A stretch of DNA of 64,000 nucleotides, taken from positions 62,001 to 126,000 of the forward strand of contig CAKSQL010000003.1 in the NCBI GenBank assembly GCA_934486735.1. Reading direction: 5' to 3'. Of the stretch, positions 9,360-17,891 are shown piece by piece; position 1 is the first letter of the stretch; every line of letters begins with the position of its first letter. Both the position numbers and the translations under genes were made by a program. The notes below the pieces were generated by a model. It was not told the origin of the DNA. It did not search any database and saw only the letters and a list, made by a program, of their open reading frames with translations. This DNA comes from an uncultured Clostridia bacterium. Its GTDB lineage: Bacteria > Bacillota > Clostridia > UBA1381.

Positions 9360-9965
9360 ATGAGTGCTATGAATATTGTTTATAAATATCAGGACGAGCT
9401 TTACATAAACCCGACCAACAGATGTACAAATAAATGCGAGTTTTGTATTCGTTTCACGCCGTCAGGCGTCGACCATATAGATTTGTGGCTTGAGCGCGAG
9501 CCATCGGCGGACGAGATTATAACGGAGCTTGAAAGACAGGATTACAAAAGCTATAAGGAAATTGTGTTCTGCGGCTACGGCGAACCGCTGATGCGATTTG
9601 ACACTGTGATGGAAGTGTGCAGATATATAAAGAAAAACAGCAATGCAAGCATAAGAATAAATACAAACGGGCATGCAAATCACTGTGCCGGACGGGATGT
9701 GACTCCCGAAATGAAAGGACTTGTTGACACAATCTCGATAAGTCTTAATGCATCGACCGCGGCAGAATATCAGAAGATATGCAAATGCGACTTCGGCGAG
9801 GACGGATTTTGGGAGATGCTCGATTTTGCAAAAAAAGCAAAGGATTATGTTCCGCACGTTGTTTTAAGCGTGGTCGATGTTATCGGCAAGGACGAAATTG
9901 AGGCATGCCGGAAGATTGCGCAGGATATCGGCGTGGAGTACAGAGTGAGAGAGTATTCGGAATAA
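9360..9965 (+). CDS. TatD-linked radical SAM protein
   Basis: This compact radical SAM protein of 201 residues has the iron-sulfur motif CTNKCEFC at C22, C26 and C29, then the GYGEPLMRFD strand. It matches in size and context the small radical SAM family commonly encoded next to tatD in Bacillota. The reaction is not known to me. The ATG follows AAAGGACAGG. It probably forms one transcript with tatD. Confidence 0.85.
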   Translation: MSAMNIVYKYQDELYINPTNRCTNKCEFCIRFTPSGVDHIDLWLEREPSADEIITELERQDYKSYKEIVFCGYGEPLMRFDTVMEVCRYIKKNSNASIRINTNGHANHCAGRDVTPEMKGLVDTISISLNASTAAEYQKICKCDFGEDGFWEMLDFAKKAKDYVPHVVLSVVDVIGKDEIEACRKIAQDIGVEYRVREYSE

Positions 9966-10050
9966 TGTGCCCGGAACTTGCGGATTTGAAAATATAAAAC
10001 AATTGCTTTTTGAAGCTTGTGCTGATGCAGGGCAAGGAATGGAGATTATT

Positions 10051-11133
10051 ATGAGAAAGATAATTATATTATGTATGGCGTTGTTTTTGACATTTACTTC
10101 GGCATATGCCGAGGACAAGGCAAGCCATTTTGAGTTTGAATATTCAAAGGGAGTGGAAAGCTTCGGCGCGGCGGCTTTTTTTGACGAAAATAATAAGCTT
10201 GTTGCGGCTGCAAAGTGCGATGTGATAATCGGCGATAAGATATGCAGCACCGAGCTTGAAATGCCCGAGGGTGCAAAGGGTGTGAGATTGTATTTCCCGG
10301 GCACTCAGACGATGATAAAGAATTTCACAGCGATAGATGAGCCGAGCAAGCCGGACCAAGAACCGGATAAGAAACCCGACACAAATCCCACGGATAAGCA
10401 GCCGTCCGACCGCTATCCGACCGAGCTTGACACGGCGACTGCGTTCATGTTTGTAAAGAGCGCGGAAAGGGCAGTTGACAACGGCGAGGAAGTAACAAAG
10501 CTCGATGTCTTTTTCCGAGGTGAGGAGACGGAGCTTTTGGTAAGTGATGATATCAAATTAAAATCCGCGCCGATTGTGCATGACGATTTAACAGGGGCAA
10601 GTGCGGACGTCCTTGAAAAAGGCGATGTTATCTATTGCTCAACGAATCTGAGCGGAAATCTGAGGTCGATAGAGCTGATTTTCCGTCCCGAAAGCGAGGA
10701 TATCATTACCGCAGACACAGATTACGGAAATAATTTCGAGAGTCTGTTCTCACTCGGAAACACTGTCACGACGGTGAATCCCGTTCCGGTTGCAACATAC
10801 GGCGGAAACAACAATTATAAATATCAATATGCATTCGGCGTGATAAAGGATGTAAAAAACACAAAATATGTAACACTGTGTAACAAAAGAGGACTGGCGG
10901 ATAAGGATATCACAATAGATTTGTCGGCTGATACGGTTGTGTATGTCTATGACAAAAGCGCGCGTAAAAAGGTGTATATCGGCGCTGTCGGAGATGTTGA
11001 GAAGTCGGAGATCGATAAACTGGACGATGATGATAATGTGCTTGAATGGAATCCCGAACTGACTCATAATTACGCACTGGTGCGCATGAGAGACGGAGAG
11101 GCGTTGGATATAGCGGTTTATCGCGGATATTAA
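10051..11133 (+). CDS. secreted protein of unknown function
   Basis: I do not recognise a domain. Residues 1-18 form a signal peptide (MRKIIILCMALFLTFTS) with a likely cut after AYA. A first domain of about 80 residues is followed by a charged Pro/Asp/Lys/Thr-rich linker (EPDKKPDTNPTDKQPS) and a second, mostly beta-type domain of about 250 residues. ATG 10051 is chosen because it has GGAATGGAG before it and creates the signal peptide; an upstream in-frame start would bury it. Export outside the membrane is likely. Confidence 0.75.
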   Translation: MRKIIILCMALFLTFTSAYAEDKASHFEFEYSKGVESFGAAAFFDENNKLVAAAKCDVIIGDKICSTELEMPEGAKGVRLYFPGTQTMIKNFTAIDEPSKPDQEPDKKPDTNPTDKQPSDRYPTELDTATAFMFVKSAERAVDNGEEVTKLDVFFRGEETELLVSDDIKLKSAPIVHDDLTGASADVLEKGDVIYCSTNLSGNLRSIELIFRPESEDIITADTDYGNNFESLFSLGNTVTTVNPVPVATYGGNNNYKYQYAFGVIKDVKNTKYVTLCNKRGLADKDITIDLSADTVVYVYDKSARKKVYIGAVGDVEKSEIDKLDDDDNVLEWNPELTHNYALVRMRDGEALDIAVYRGY

Positions 11134-11174
11134 TAAAATATTCAATCGGACTTTAATTTTATTCAAAAATGCAG

Positions 11175-11221
11175 AAACAGGTTGAAATTCCTGAAAATCC
11201 GGATTTCAACCTGTTTTTTTG
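11175..11221 (+). terminator. rho-independent terminator
   Basis: The 13-bp stem AACAGGTTGAAAT / ATTTCAACCTGTT is followed by seven Ts on the + strand. It ends the secreted-protein transcript and lies between that gene and the convergent folC. Confidence 0.9.
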
Positions 11222-11232
11222 CTTTTATTTTT

Positions 11233-12486
11233 TTAATTCCGAAACGTTTCCGAAAAATCCTTGTACAGATACAAAGAGCCGCATATAACGGTGAGGGGAG
11301 CGGCTGCACGTGCGAGGGAAACAGCTGATTTTATGTCATCGGCTGCGATGGCGTCAAGTCCGCATGAGTTCAGAATTTCGGCAAGCTTTGCTGCACTTTC
11401 CGCGCGCGGATTGCCGAGGACTGTGGCGGTGTAAACTTTTGCGCCGGGGTAGGCGTTGTTTATATCCTCCGCTGCCGAGCGGATGTCCTTATCCGCCATA
11501 AAAGCCATAACAAAGCTCGGGGTAACGTTCGGGAAGTATCGCTTAAGCCCAAGCACAAGCGCTGCTGTGCCGTTGGGGTTGTGAGCGCCGTCGAATATCA
11601 GATTTTCTCCGACAAGCTCAAATCTGCCGCGGTTTTTTGCTTTTTTTATGCCGCTGCGGATTGCGCTTTCGTCTATACCGAGCCGAATTGCGGTTTCGAT
11701 TGCGAGTGCGGCATTTTCAAGCTGATGATAGCCTGCAATGCCAGAGGTGAGATTTTTAATATTTTTATAGTCAAAGACCTCATACATGCTGTCGGGCGAA
11801 TGTACAACCGGAGTTTCGGCAATTGCAAGCGTGTTTTCGCATTCCGCACAAGCCGAGTGAAAGACTTCCATAACTTCATCCGATTGCCTGAGCGTAACTG
11901 TCAAGCCGTCGGCTCTTTTTTTAATTATGCCTGCCTTTTGGGATGCAATTTCGGCAAGCGTGTTTCCAAGGTAAGCAGTGTGGTCCATCGCTATCCGACA
12001 TATGACCGATGCGCGCGGAGCGGGAATTACATTTGTCGCGTCGCGGACTCCGCCGAGTCCCGTTTCAAGTATAACCATATCGCATTTTTTCTTCTTGAAA
12101 TAGCAAAAAGCCGCAGCTGTCCAGATTTCAAATTGAGTCGGCATATCACCAAGCTTTTGCGCAGCCTTTTGGCATGCTTTTTTCACTTCCGCCATGATTT
12201 CGTCAAGCTCTTTTTCGTCTATCTCAACGCCGTCGATGGAAATTCTTTCGCAGACGCTTATCAGATTAGGCGAGGTGTACTTGCCGCAGCGGTACCCGGC
12301 ACTCGTGAAAATTTCCTGCAAAAATGCACAGACCGAGCCTTTTCCGTTCGTCCCGGCAACGTGAATAAATTCAAGTTCGCGCTCGGGATGAGACAAGAAA
12401 TCCAATAAAAGCGTTATGCTCTCAAGCTTAAGCCGCGCTGTTGTCTGAAAGCTGTTTGCATATGCGGAAAATTCCTTTAATTCCAT
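11233..12486 (-). CDS. folC: folylpolyglutamate/dihydrofolate synthase
   Basis: FolC adds glutamates to folates with ATP, which retains them in the cell. The Mur-ligase-type P-loop GTNGKGS is at residues 45-51, followed by YTSPNL and later ILETGLGGVRDATN. The C-terminal Mur-type domain contains FDGAHNPNG. ATG 12486 is chosen because GGAGGTGCTC precedes it and it overlaps the folT stop by one base (TAATG). It is the second gene of the THF-riboswitch transcript, so uptake and retention of folate are controlled together. Confidence 0.95.
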   Translation of the reverse strand: MELKEFSAYANSFQTTARLKLESITLLLDFLSHPERELEFIHVAGTNGKGSVCAFLQEIFTSAGYRCGKYTSPNLISVCERISIDGVEIDEKELDEIMAEVKKACQKAAQKLGDMPTQFEIWTAAAFCYFKKKKCDMVILETGLGGVRDATNVIPAPRASVICRIAMDHTAYLGNTLAEIASQKAGIIKKRADGLTVTLRQSDEVMEVFHSACAECENTLAIAETPVVHSPDSMYEVFDYKNIKNLTSGIAGYHQLENAALAIETAIRLGIDESAIRSGIKKAKNRGRFELVGENLIFDGAHNPNGTAALVLGLKRYFPNVTPSFVMAFMADKDIRSAAEDINNAYPGAKVYTATVLGNPRAESAAKLAEILNSCGLDAIAADDIKSAVSLARAAAPLTVICGSLYLYKDFSETFRN

Positions 12487-13034
12487 TAGAGAGCACCTCC
12501 CGAAAGACGTCTGAACGAGTCGGAATAGCGGACAACGATGCATATTCCGACAAGCTGCATAACAAGATTTACTCCTGCGGCAGGCAGGCGCATCGCAAGC
12601 ATCGCGGGGTAACTAAGCCCCATAATCGGCATAAGGAAATAGGAGGTGAGCAGAATATGCAAAAATATATTCTGGAAAAGCACGCACAGGCACGACTTTA
12701 TATATCCTTTTTTTGAATTTGTCACATTTTTTAAAAATATGCCGTATGTAAAGCCGTAGAGGAAATTTACAAAGGTAATCTGCGGCATGAAAAACGATAC
12801 CGGATTGACAAGGTACGAAAGTATGTCGGCAGCAGCTCCGACAAGACCGCCGTAAATCGGACCGAACAGCATTGCGGCTACCGACAGCGTTAAAAACTTT
12901 GTTGAAATTTTGATTGCACTGCCGATTCTGATTGTGAAAAACATAGACAAAATCAGAGTCAGAGCAAGCAGCAATCCCATGCTGCAGAGCCTTTTGGTTG
13001 TGAGTTTCTCGACTTTAAAAATTTCTTTGAACAT
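12486..13034 (-). CDS. folT: folate ECF transporter S component
   Basis: This integral membrane substrate-binding subunit of an energy-coupling-factor transporter is predicted to bind folate. The 182-residue protein has about six hydrophobic segments. Its first part (LLLALTLILSMFFTIRIG...IKISTKFL) and the middle LFGPIYGGLVGAAADILSYL are typical of folate-family S components. It would need the shared EcfA/A'/T module, which is not in this window. Specificity is supported by the THF riboswitch upstream and folC downstream. Confidence 0.92.
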   Translation of the reverse strand: MFKEIFKVEKLTTKRLCSMGLLLALTLILSMFFTIRIGSAIKISTKFLTLSVAAMLFGPIYGGLVGAAADILSYLVNPVSFFMPQITFVNFLYGFTYGIFLKNVTNSKKGYIKSCLCVLFQNIFLHILLTSYFLMPIMGLSYPAMLAMRLPAAGVNLVMQLVGICIVVRYSDSFRRLSGGAL

Positions 13035-13040
13035 AAAAAA

Positions 13041-13077
13041 ATCTCCCTTTCTATAGCATTACTACAAAAAGGGATTT
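13041..13077 (-). promoter_or_regulatory. ribosome-binding-site hairpin of folT
   Basis: On the - strand TCCCTTTTTGTAG can pair with CTATAGAAAGGGA, which contains the folT ribosome binding site. This makes translation a plausible output of the upstream THF riboswitch. It is an inference from complementarity only. Confidence 0.5.
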
Positions 13078-13133
13078 TATTCTACAGCCGCCACCCGATA
13101 ATAAAGTGTTGGTTTTGCGTTGGCTCTTTTTGC

Positions 13134-13245
13134 AGCAACGGAATGCGGACAACGCACCGCAAACTCAGACAATCCGTCCGAATTTTTCGTAGAAAGGACA
13201 ACTTCCCGTTCCTTTCTCACTTAACGCGCGAAATCCTACTTTGCT
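13134..13245 (-). promoter_or_regulatory. THF (tetrahydrofolate) riboswitch
   Basis: On the - strand the region reads, in order, the conserved blocks CGCGTTAAGTG, GGGAAGTTGTC, ACGAA and GTCCGCATTCCG. It is closed by a P1 stem AGCAA / TTGCT, as in the THF riboswitch class (Rfam RF01831). It lies between a strong promoter and folT-folC, the expected target genes. Rising folate should reduce expression. Confidence 0.88.
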
Positions 13246-13256
13246 TTAATATAATA

Positions 13257-13285
13257 ATTATACACCCTGAAAAAGGACTTGTCAA
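13257..13285 (-). promoter_or_regulatory. sigma-A promoter of folT-folC
   Basis: A perfect consensus: TTGACA (13285-13280) and TATAAT (13262-13257) on the - strand, 17 bases apart. The expected start of transcription is just before the THF riboswitch. Confidence 0.92.
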
Positions 13286-13388
13286 GGATGATATTAAACA
13301 AAAGATATAAGCGTATCTTTAAAAAATATATGGATAATTTTATTAAAGCCGAGGAATAATAGAGAAAAAACGCGGAAGGATGAATTAT

Positions 13389-14330
13389 ATGTTCAGAGGA
13401 AAAATAGTTATAGTCGGTGCGGGATTTGTGGGTTCGACCACAGCGTATACGATAATGCTCGGCGGAATTTTTTCACATATTGTGATAATAGATATCAACA
13501 ATGCAAAGGCGGAGGGCGATGCGCTCGACATATCGCATGGGGTGTCCTTTGTCAAACCGGTGAGGGTTACGGCAGGCGATTACTCGGAGTGCAGCGATGC
13601 GGATATAGTTGTAATCACCGCCGGGGCAAATCAGGCTCCGGGTGAGACCAGGCTCGACCTTTTGAAACGGAATGCGGATATAATGCGCGGCATTGTGGAA
13701 AATATAATGAAATATGCACCGGACGATATAATACTTTTGACTGTCACAAACCCGGTTGACGTGCTGACCTATGTCACATATAAGGTGTCGGGACTGCCGA
13801 AAAATCAGGTCCTCGGCTCGGGTACGGTGCTCGATACTTCAAGGCTTAAATTCATGATAAGCCGCCGTACCGGAATAGACGCGCGCAACTGTCACACATA
13901 TATCATAGGCGAGCATGGCGACAGCGAGGTCGCGGCGTGGAGCATAACCAATATCGGCGGAATGTCGATGCACGAGTTCTGCCGATTCACCGGGAAATGC
14001 ACGATAGGCGACTTGGATGAAATGTATAACGACGTTAAAAACTCGGCGTATGAAATAATCGAGAAAAAGGGTGCAACTTATTATGCAATTGCTGTCGCGG
14101 TGGCGAAAATCGTGGAGTGCATAGCAGGTGACGAAAACTCGATTCTTACAGTTTCGAGCGTATTTGACGGTCAGTACGGTCTTGAGGATGTCGCGCTGTC
14201 CGTTCCGACAAAGGTCGGCGGCGACGGAATTGAAAAGATACTCGAGGTCCCGTTCAGCCGCGATGAAATGAAAGGTCTGCGTGATTCAGCAGCAACGCTG
14301 AAAGAGATGATAAAGGAAATAAAACTTTGA
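13389..14330 (+). CDS. ldh: L-lactate dehydrogenase
   Basis: This NAD-dependent enzyme reduces pyruvate to L-lactate in fermentation. The Rossmann motif is GAGFVGS at residues 10-16, and the catalytic His is in IIGEHGDSE near residue 176. The specificity loop reads GANQAPGETRLD; Gln here, instead of Arg, marks lactate rather than malate dehydrogenase. ATG 13389 is chosen over ATG 13380 because the binding site GGAAGG ends at 13379, giving nine bases of spacing. It is divergent from folT. Confidence 0.93.
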   Translation: MFRGKIVIVGAGFVGSTTAYTIMLGGIFSHIVIIDINNAKAEGDALDISHGVSFVKPVRVTAGDYSECSDADIVVITAGANQAPGETRLDLLKRNADIMRGIVENIMKYAPDDIILLTVTNPVDVLTYVTYKVSGLPKNQVLGSGTVLDTSRLKFMISRRTGIDARNCHTYIIGEHGDSEVAAWSITNIGGMSMHEFCRFTGKCTIGDLDEMYNDVKNSAYEIIEKKGATYYAIAVAVAKIVECIAGDENSILTVSSVFDGQYGLEDVALSVPTKVGGDGIEKILEVPFSRDEMKGLRDSAATLKEMIKEIKL

Positions 14331-14554
14331 AAAAAACTAAATTGCTGATTAGTGCGCTGAAAATTTGTGCTCTCGGTGCAGGAGCCGGACTTCTGAAAAG
14401 ACGGCTTCAAAAAAGGGAAGAGCATAGATTTGACAAGGGCAGACCGCTGTCCGACAAAATGACGGTGAAGCTTTCAAAACTTTTTGGACGGGCGGCAGAT
14501 ATGAGAAAAAAAGAAGAAAAAAAATTTTTTGAGTTAATGAAAAAATTCAGGTAA
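14327..14554 (+). CDS. small basic protein after ldh
   Basis: This is a possible 75-residue protein starting at TTG 14327, which overlaps the ldh stop (TTGA). It has one hydrophobic stretch (LLISALKICALGAGAGLL) followed by a very basic, Lys/Arg-rich tail ending in KKFFELMKKF. I recognise no family. Overlap with ldh suggests coupling, but the weak start and low complexity leave real doubt. Confidence 0.45.
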   Translation: MKKTKLLISALKICALGAGAGLLKRRLQKREEHRFDKGRPLSDKMTVKLSKLFGRAADMRKKEEKKFFELMKKFR

Positions 14555-14610
14555 TAAAATCACCTTTTTCGGAATAAGAATTATATAAATTACTTCGGCA
14601 CAACCGAATG

Positions 14611-14652
14611 AAAAAATCGGAATCCGCCCCAAAGGGCATAATTTCGGATTGC
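14611..14652. repeat. remnant of the MITE-like repeat
   Basis: The segment from TCGGAATCCGCCCC through GGGCATAATTTCGG resembles the left end of the element at 23235-23381. Only about 40 bases align, with gaps, so this is a weak remnant call. Confidence 0.35.
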
Positions 14653-14699
14653 TTTCATTTGTATCGATGCCGGATGAAGAAAAAGGAGATTTTTAAATT

Positions 14700-14882
14700 A
14701 TGAAAAAAATCATTATAACACTTATTGCGGCAATTTTGGCATGCGGCTCGCTTTTCGGCTGCGGAGCAAAGCAGGAGCCGCCGGCAGATTCCGAGGTTAA
14801 GACCGAGACAAAATCCGATCGGCAGAACAGTGAAAACAACAGGGACGACACGGAGACGGATGCGGAAAAAGAGGCTGAATAA
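14700..14882 (+). CDS. small lipoprotein
   Basis: This 60-residue protein has a lipoprotein signal peptide (MKKIIITLIAAILACGSLFGC) with the lipidated Cys at residue 21. A short, highly charged tail rich in Asp, Glu, Lys and Thr follows. The binding site AAAGGAGA precedes the ATG. It would be a membrane-anchored surface peptide. I recognise no function. A strong terminator follows at 14992-15020. Confidence 0.7.
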   Translation: MKKIIITLIAAILACGSLFGCGAKQEPPADSEVKTETKSDRQNSENNRDDTETDAEKEAE

Positions 14883-14921
14883 TTCGAATAGTGAAACAAA
14901 TTTGATTGGAAACGGTTGTAA

Positions 14922-14988
14922 ATAAGAGCATGAAAATGCTCTTATCAGACTGTAGACAAAATTGCAACCGATTTTGTCTACAGTCTGA
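14922..14988. mobile_element. IS-end palindrome (IS1182-like scar)
   Basis: A 10-bp stem with a GAAA loop (14922-14945) is followed directly by CAGACTGTAGACAAAAT, an 8-base spacer, and its exact reverse complement (to 14988). The last 27 bases are identical to the 3' end of the transposase relic at 48476 (in its coding sense). Two element ends therefore lie head to head with almost nothing between them, as in a deletion scar or a minimal derivative. Confidence 0.65.
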
Positions 14989-14991
14989 AAG

Positions 14992-15020
14992 GTTGTCTCG
15001 AAAAGCGAGACAACTTTTTT
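14992..15020 (+). terminator. rho-independent terminator
   Basis: The 9-bp stem GTTGTCTCG / CGAGACAAC with an AAAAG loop is followed by six Ts. It ends transcripts coming from the lipoprotein gene. Confidence 0.9.
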
Positions 15021-15072
15021 GATAACTTAAAAATCAAATGCATTTTTCCCGCGTCCGAGGATGGTGATTAAA

Positions 15073-16218
15073 TTACATCAGACTTCTGTAAATTTCAGCG
15101 ATTTCTTCCACGCTTGTATCTCTCGGATTGCCAGGACGGCAAGCGTCCGCATAAGCAGATTCGGCAAGGGCGGGAATATCCTCCTCTTTAACAATTCCTT
15201 TGAGGGTGGACGGTATTCCGACATCCTCGGAAAGCTTGCGGACAGCGTCAACGGCTGCCTTTCGATACTCATCGGGAGTCATATTGTCAACGCCCTCAAC
15301 GCCCATAGCTTTGGCGATGTCCTTGTACTTTTCGCCGGTGTATTCAGCGTTATATTCCATAACCGCCGGGAGCAGTATCGCGCACGCTTTGCCATGCGGA
15401 GTATCATAATATGCCGAAAGGGTGTGTGCCATTGAGTGGTCAACTCCGAGACCCACATTCGAGAATCCCATGCCTGCCACGTACTGACCGAGAGCCATGC
15501 CCTCTCTGCCGTCCTTGCCATTCTTCACCGCGTCGCGGAGCGAACGTGCGATTATTTCGATAGCCTTGATGTGAAACATGTCGGAAAGCTCCCACGCGCC
15601 TTTGGTTATATATCCCTCAATAGCATGTGTAAGTGCATCCATACCTGTAGCTGCTGTGAGCGATGCCGGCATTGTGGACATCATATCGGGGTCGACAACC
15701 GCAACAACAGGAATATCATGAGCGTCAACGCACACAAATTTGCGCTTTTTCTCGACATCGGTAATAACGTAGTTGATTGTGACTTCTGCGGCAGTTCCGG
15801 CGGTTGTGGGAACTGCGATTATCGGAACGCATTTATTTTTTGTCGGAGCAACCCCCTCAAGCGAGCGTACATCGGCAAATTCCGGATTTGCAACGATAAT
15901 TCCGATTGCCTTGGAAGTGTCCATCGACGAGCCGCCTCCTATGGCGACGATGCAGTCTGCGCCGAAAGCTTTAAATTCTTCAACGCCATGCTGAACATTT
16001 TCAATTGTCGGATTCGGCTTGATATCGGAATAAAGCTTGTACTCTATTCCTGCCTTTTCAATTAGATCGGTAACTTTTTTGGATACTCCGAACTTCACAA
16101 GATCGGGATCCGACGCGACAAATACTTTTTTAAAAGACCGGCTTTTGATTTCGTCCGGTATAGCATTTATGGCTCCTGCGCCATGGTACGAGGTTTCGTT
16201 AAGCATAAATTTGTTCAT
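15073..16218 (-). CDS. fucO: iron-containing alcohol dehydrogenase, FucO-like
   Basis: This 381-residue group III dehydrogenase is very close in sequence pattern to lactaldehyde reductase/1,2-propanediol oxidoreductase (FucO). Shared stretches include NPEFADVRSLEG, PTTAGTAAEVTINYVITD and MALGQYVAGMGFSNVGLG. The metal ligands are present as D194, H198, H261 and H275, with the NAD motif GGGSSMDTSKA. Substrate could be lactaldehyde or another short aldehyde; no fucose or rhamnose catabolic operon adjoins it, although a GH78-like gene is 25 kb away. It is transcribed alone from its own promoter. Confidence 0.88.
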   Translation of the reverse strand: MNKFMLNETSYHGAGAINAIPDEIKSRSFKKVFVASDPDLVKFGVSKKVTDLIEKAGIEYKLYSDIKPNPTIENVQHGVEEFKAFGADCIVAIGGGSSMDTSKAIGIIVANPEFADVRSLEGVAPTKNKCVPIIAVPTTAGTAAEVTINYVITDVEKKRKFVCVDAHDIPVVAVVDPDMMSTMPASLTAATGMDALTHAIEGYITKGAWELSDMFHIKAIEIIARSLRDAVKNGKDGREGMALGQYVAGMGFSNVGLGVDHSMAHTLSAYYDTPHGKACAILLPAVMEYNAEYTGEKYKDIAKAMGVEGVDNMTPDEYRKAAVDAVRKLSEDVGIPSTLKGIVKEEDIPALAESAYADACRPGNPRDTSVEEIAEIYRSLM

Positions 16219-16287
16219 AAAACAAGCACCTTTCTATTTGATAATTTACATAAGGAAATTGTTTTTTTTTTCTTATGTATCAGATTC

Positions 16288-16316
16288 ATTATACATCACA
16301 AAAATATTACTGTCAA
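16288..16316 (-). promoter_or_regulatory. sigma-A promoter of the FucO-like gene
   Basis: On the - strand TTGACA (16316-16311) and TATAAT (16293-16288) are 17 bases apart, about 70 bases before the start codon. Confidence 0.88.
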
Positions 16317-16352
16317 GTTCAAAACTGTTAACATTTTGTTAAATAATATCTA

Positions 16353-16381
16353 TTGACATTTTATAACTAATTTGATACAAT
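16353..16381 (+). promoter_or_regulatory. sigma-A promoter of asnS
   Basis: TTGACA (16353-16358) and TACAAT (16376-16381) are 17 bases apart and about 40 bases before asnS. The short leader leaves no room for a T-box. Confidence 0.88.
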
Positions 16382-16422
16382 ATATATTAGGAAAAAGAAG
16401 TTTAATGGTAGGAGTCTGAAAA

Positions 16423-17817
16423 ATGAAAAGAGAAACAGTTAGCAGCATTTACAAAAATCCCGACAGCTATTCGGAAAAGAAAGTTGTTGTCGGAGGCTGG
16501 ATAAGAAATATACGCGACAGCAAGGCTTTCGGGTTCATCGACTTGAATGACGGAAGCTGTTTTAAATGCGTACAGGTCGTGTTTGAACGCGGTATTATCG
16601 AAAATTATGACGAGATAAGCAAGCTTAATATAGGCTCTGCGATTGTCGTTGCGGGAAAGATATCGCTCACCCCGGGCATGAAGCAGCCGTTTGAGATAAA
16701 GGCGGAAAAAATCGAAATTGAGGGTCTTTCAACGCCCGATTATCCGCTTCAGAAAAAGAGACACACCGTTGAGTACTTGCGCGAGCAGGCATATCTCAGA
16801 CCGAGAACAAATTTGTTTTCGGCAGTGTTCAGAGTGAGAAGCGAGGTTGCATTTGCAATTCATCAATTCTTTAACGAAAGAGGCTTTGTCTATGTTCACA
16901 CTCCGCTCATCACAGGCTCGGACTGCGAGGGCGCGGGGGAGATGTTCAGAATAACCACGCTCGATATGCAGAATCCGCCCAAAAAGGAGGACGGAACGGT
17001 CGATTTTGCCGAGGACTTTTTCGGCAAAAGCACAAATCTGACAGTTTCCGGTCAGCTCGAGGCAGAGACATATGCAATGGCATTCGGCAAGGTTTATACT
17101 TTCGGACCGACATTCAGAGCGGAAAATTCGAACACAGCGAGACACGCTGCGGAATTTTGGATGATCGAGCCGGAAATTGCATTTGCGGACTTGAATGACG
17201 ACATGGAGCTTGCATGGGATATGATTAAGTATATAATTAATTATGTCCTTGAAAACTGCGCTCAGGAAATAGAGTTCTTCAACAGCTTTGTGGACAAGGG
17301 CTTGAAAGAAAGACTCACCGCGCTTGCGGACAGCGACTACGAAAAGGTGACATATACCGAGGCGATAGAGCTTTTGAAAAAGAGCGGAGCGGACTTTAAA
17401 TATCCCGTAGAGTGGGGCTGCGACTTACAGACCGAGCATGAAAGATATATCACCGAGCAGATATTTAAAAAGCCGGTGTTTGTAATCGATTATCCGAAAG
17501 AGATAAAATCGTTCTATATGCGCATAAATGACGACGGAAAGACCGTTGCCGCTATGGATATGCTTGTTCCGGGCGTCGGCGAGATTATCGGTGGAAGTCA
17601 GCGTGAGGAGCGCTTGGATGTGCTTCAAAAGAGAATGGCTGAGCTGGGACTCGACGAAAAGGATTATTGGTGGTATCTGAATCTGAGACGCTACGGCGGA
17701 ACAAAGCATGCAGGCTACGGCTTGGGCTTTGAGAGAATCATTATGTACCTTACCGGAGTTTCGAATATCCGCGATGTAATTCCGTATCCCAGAACGGTGG
17801 GAAATGCTGAATTTTAA
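16423..17817 (+). CDS. asnS: asparaginyl-tRNA synthetase
   Basis: This class II synthetase charges tRNA-Asn in the cytoplasm. The 464-residue protein has an N-terminal OB-fold anticodon-binding domain (VVVGGWIRNIRDSKAFGFIDLND, residues 21-43). The class II core follows, with motif 2 FRAENSNTARHAAEFWMIEPE and motif 3 GLGFERIIMYLTG near the end. The sequence after motif 2 lacks features of the aspartyl enzymes. A terminator directly follows. Confidence 0.96.
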   Translation: MKRETVSSIYKNPDSYSEKKVVVGGWIRNIRDSKAFGFIDLNDGSCFKCVQVVFERGIIENYDEISKLNIGSAIVVAGKISLTPGMKQPFEIKAEKIEIEGLSTPDYPLQKKRHTVEYLREQAYLRPRTNLFSAVFRVRSEVAFAIHQFFNERGFVYVHTPLITGSDCEGAGEMFRITTLDMQNPPKKEDGTVDFAEDFFGKSTNLTVSGQLEAETYAMAFGKVYTFGPTFRAENSNTARHAAEFWMIEPEIAFADLNDDMELAWDMIKYIINYVLENCAQEIEFFNSFVDKGLKERLTALADSDYEKVTYTEAIELLKKSGADFKYPVEWGCDLQTEHERYITEQIFKKPVFVIDYPKEIKSFYMRINDDGKTVAAMDMLVPGVGEIIGGSQREERLDVLQKRMAELGLDEKDYWWYLNLRRYGGTKHAGYGLGFERIIMYLTGVSNIRDVIPYPRTVGNAEF

Positions 17818-17820
17818 CAA

Positions 17821-17858
17821 AAAAATCTGCCATATCAATATGAAATGGCAGATTTTTT
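17821..17858 (+). terminator. rho-independent terminator after asnS
   Basis: The stem AAAATCTGCCAT / ATGGCAGATTTT is followed by Ts on the + strand and preceded by As, so it could also act on the convergent - strand transcript. Confidence 0.88.
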
Positions 17859-17891
17859 GCCTTTGCTTTGCAGCAGGTCAACACAATGGCT

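Noticed and set aside
11581..12408. 275-codon open frame on the + strand
   Set aside because: It lies wholly within folC on the opposite strand, has Cys/Phe-rich nonsense composition and no start signals.
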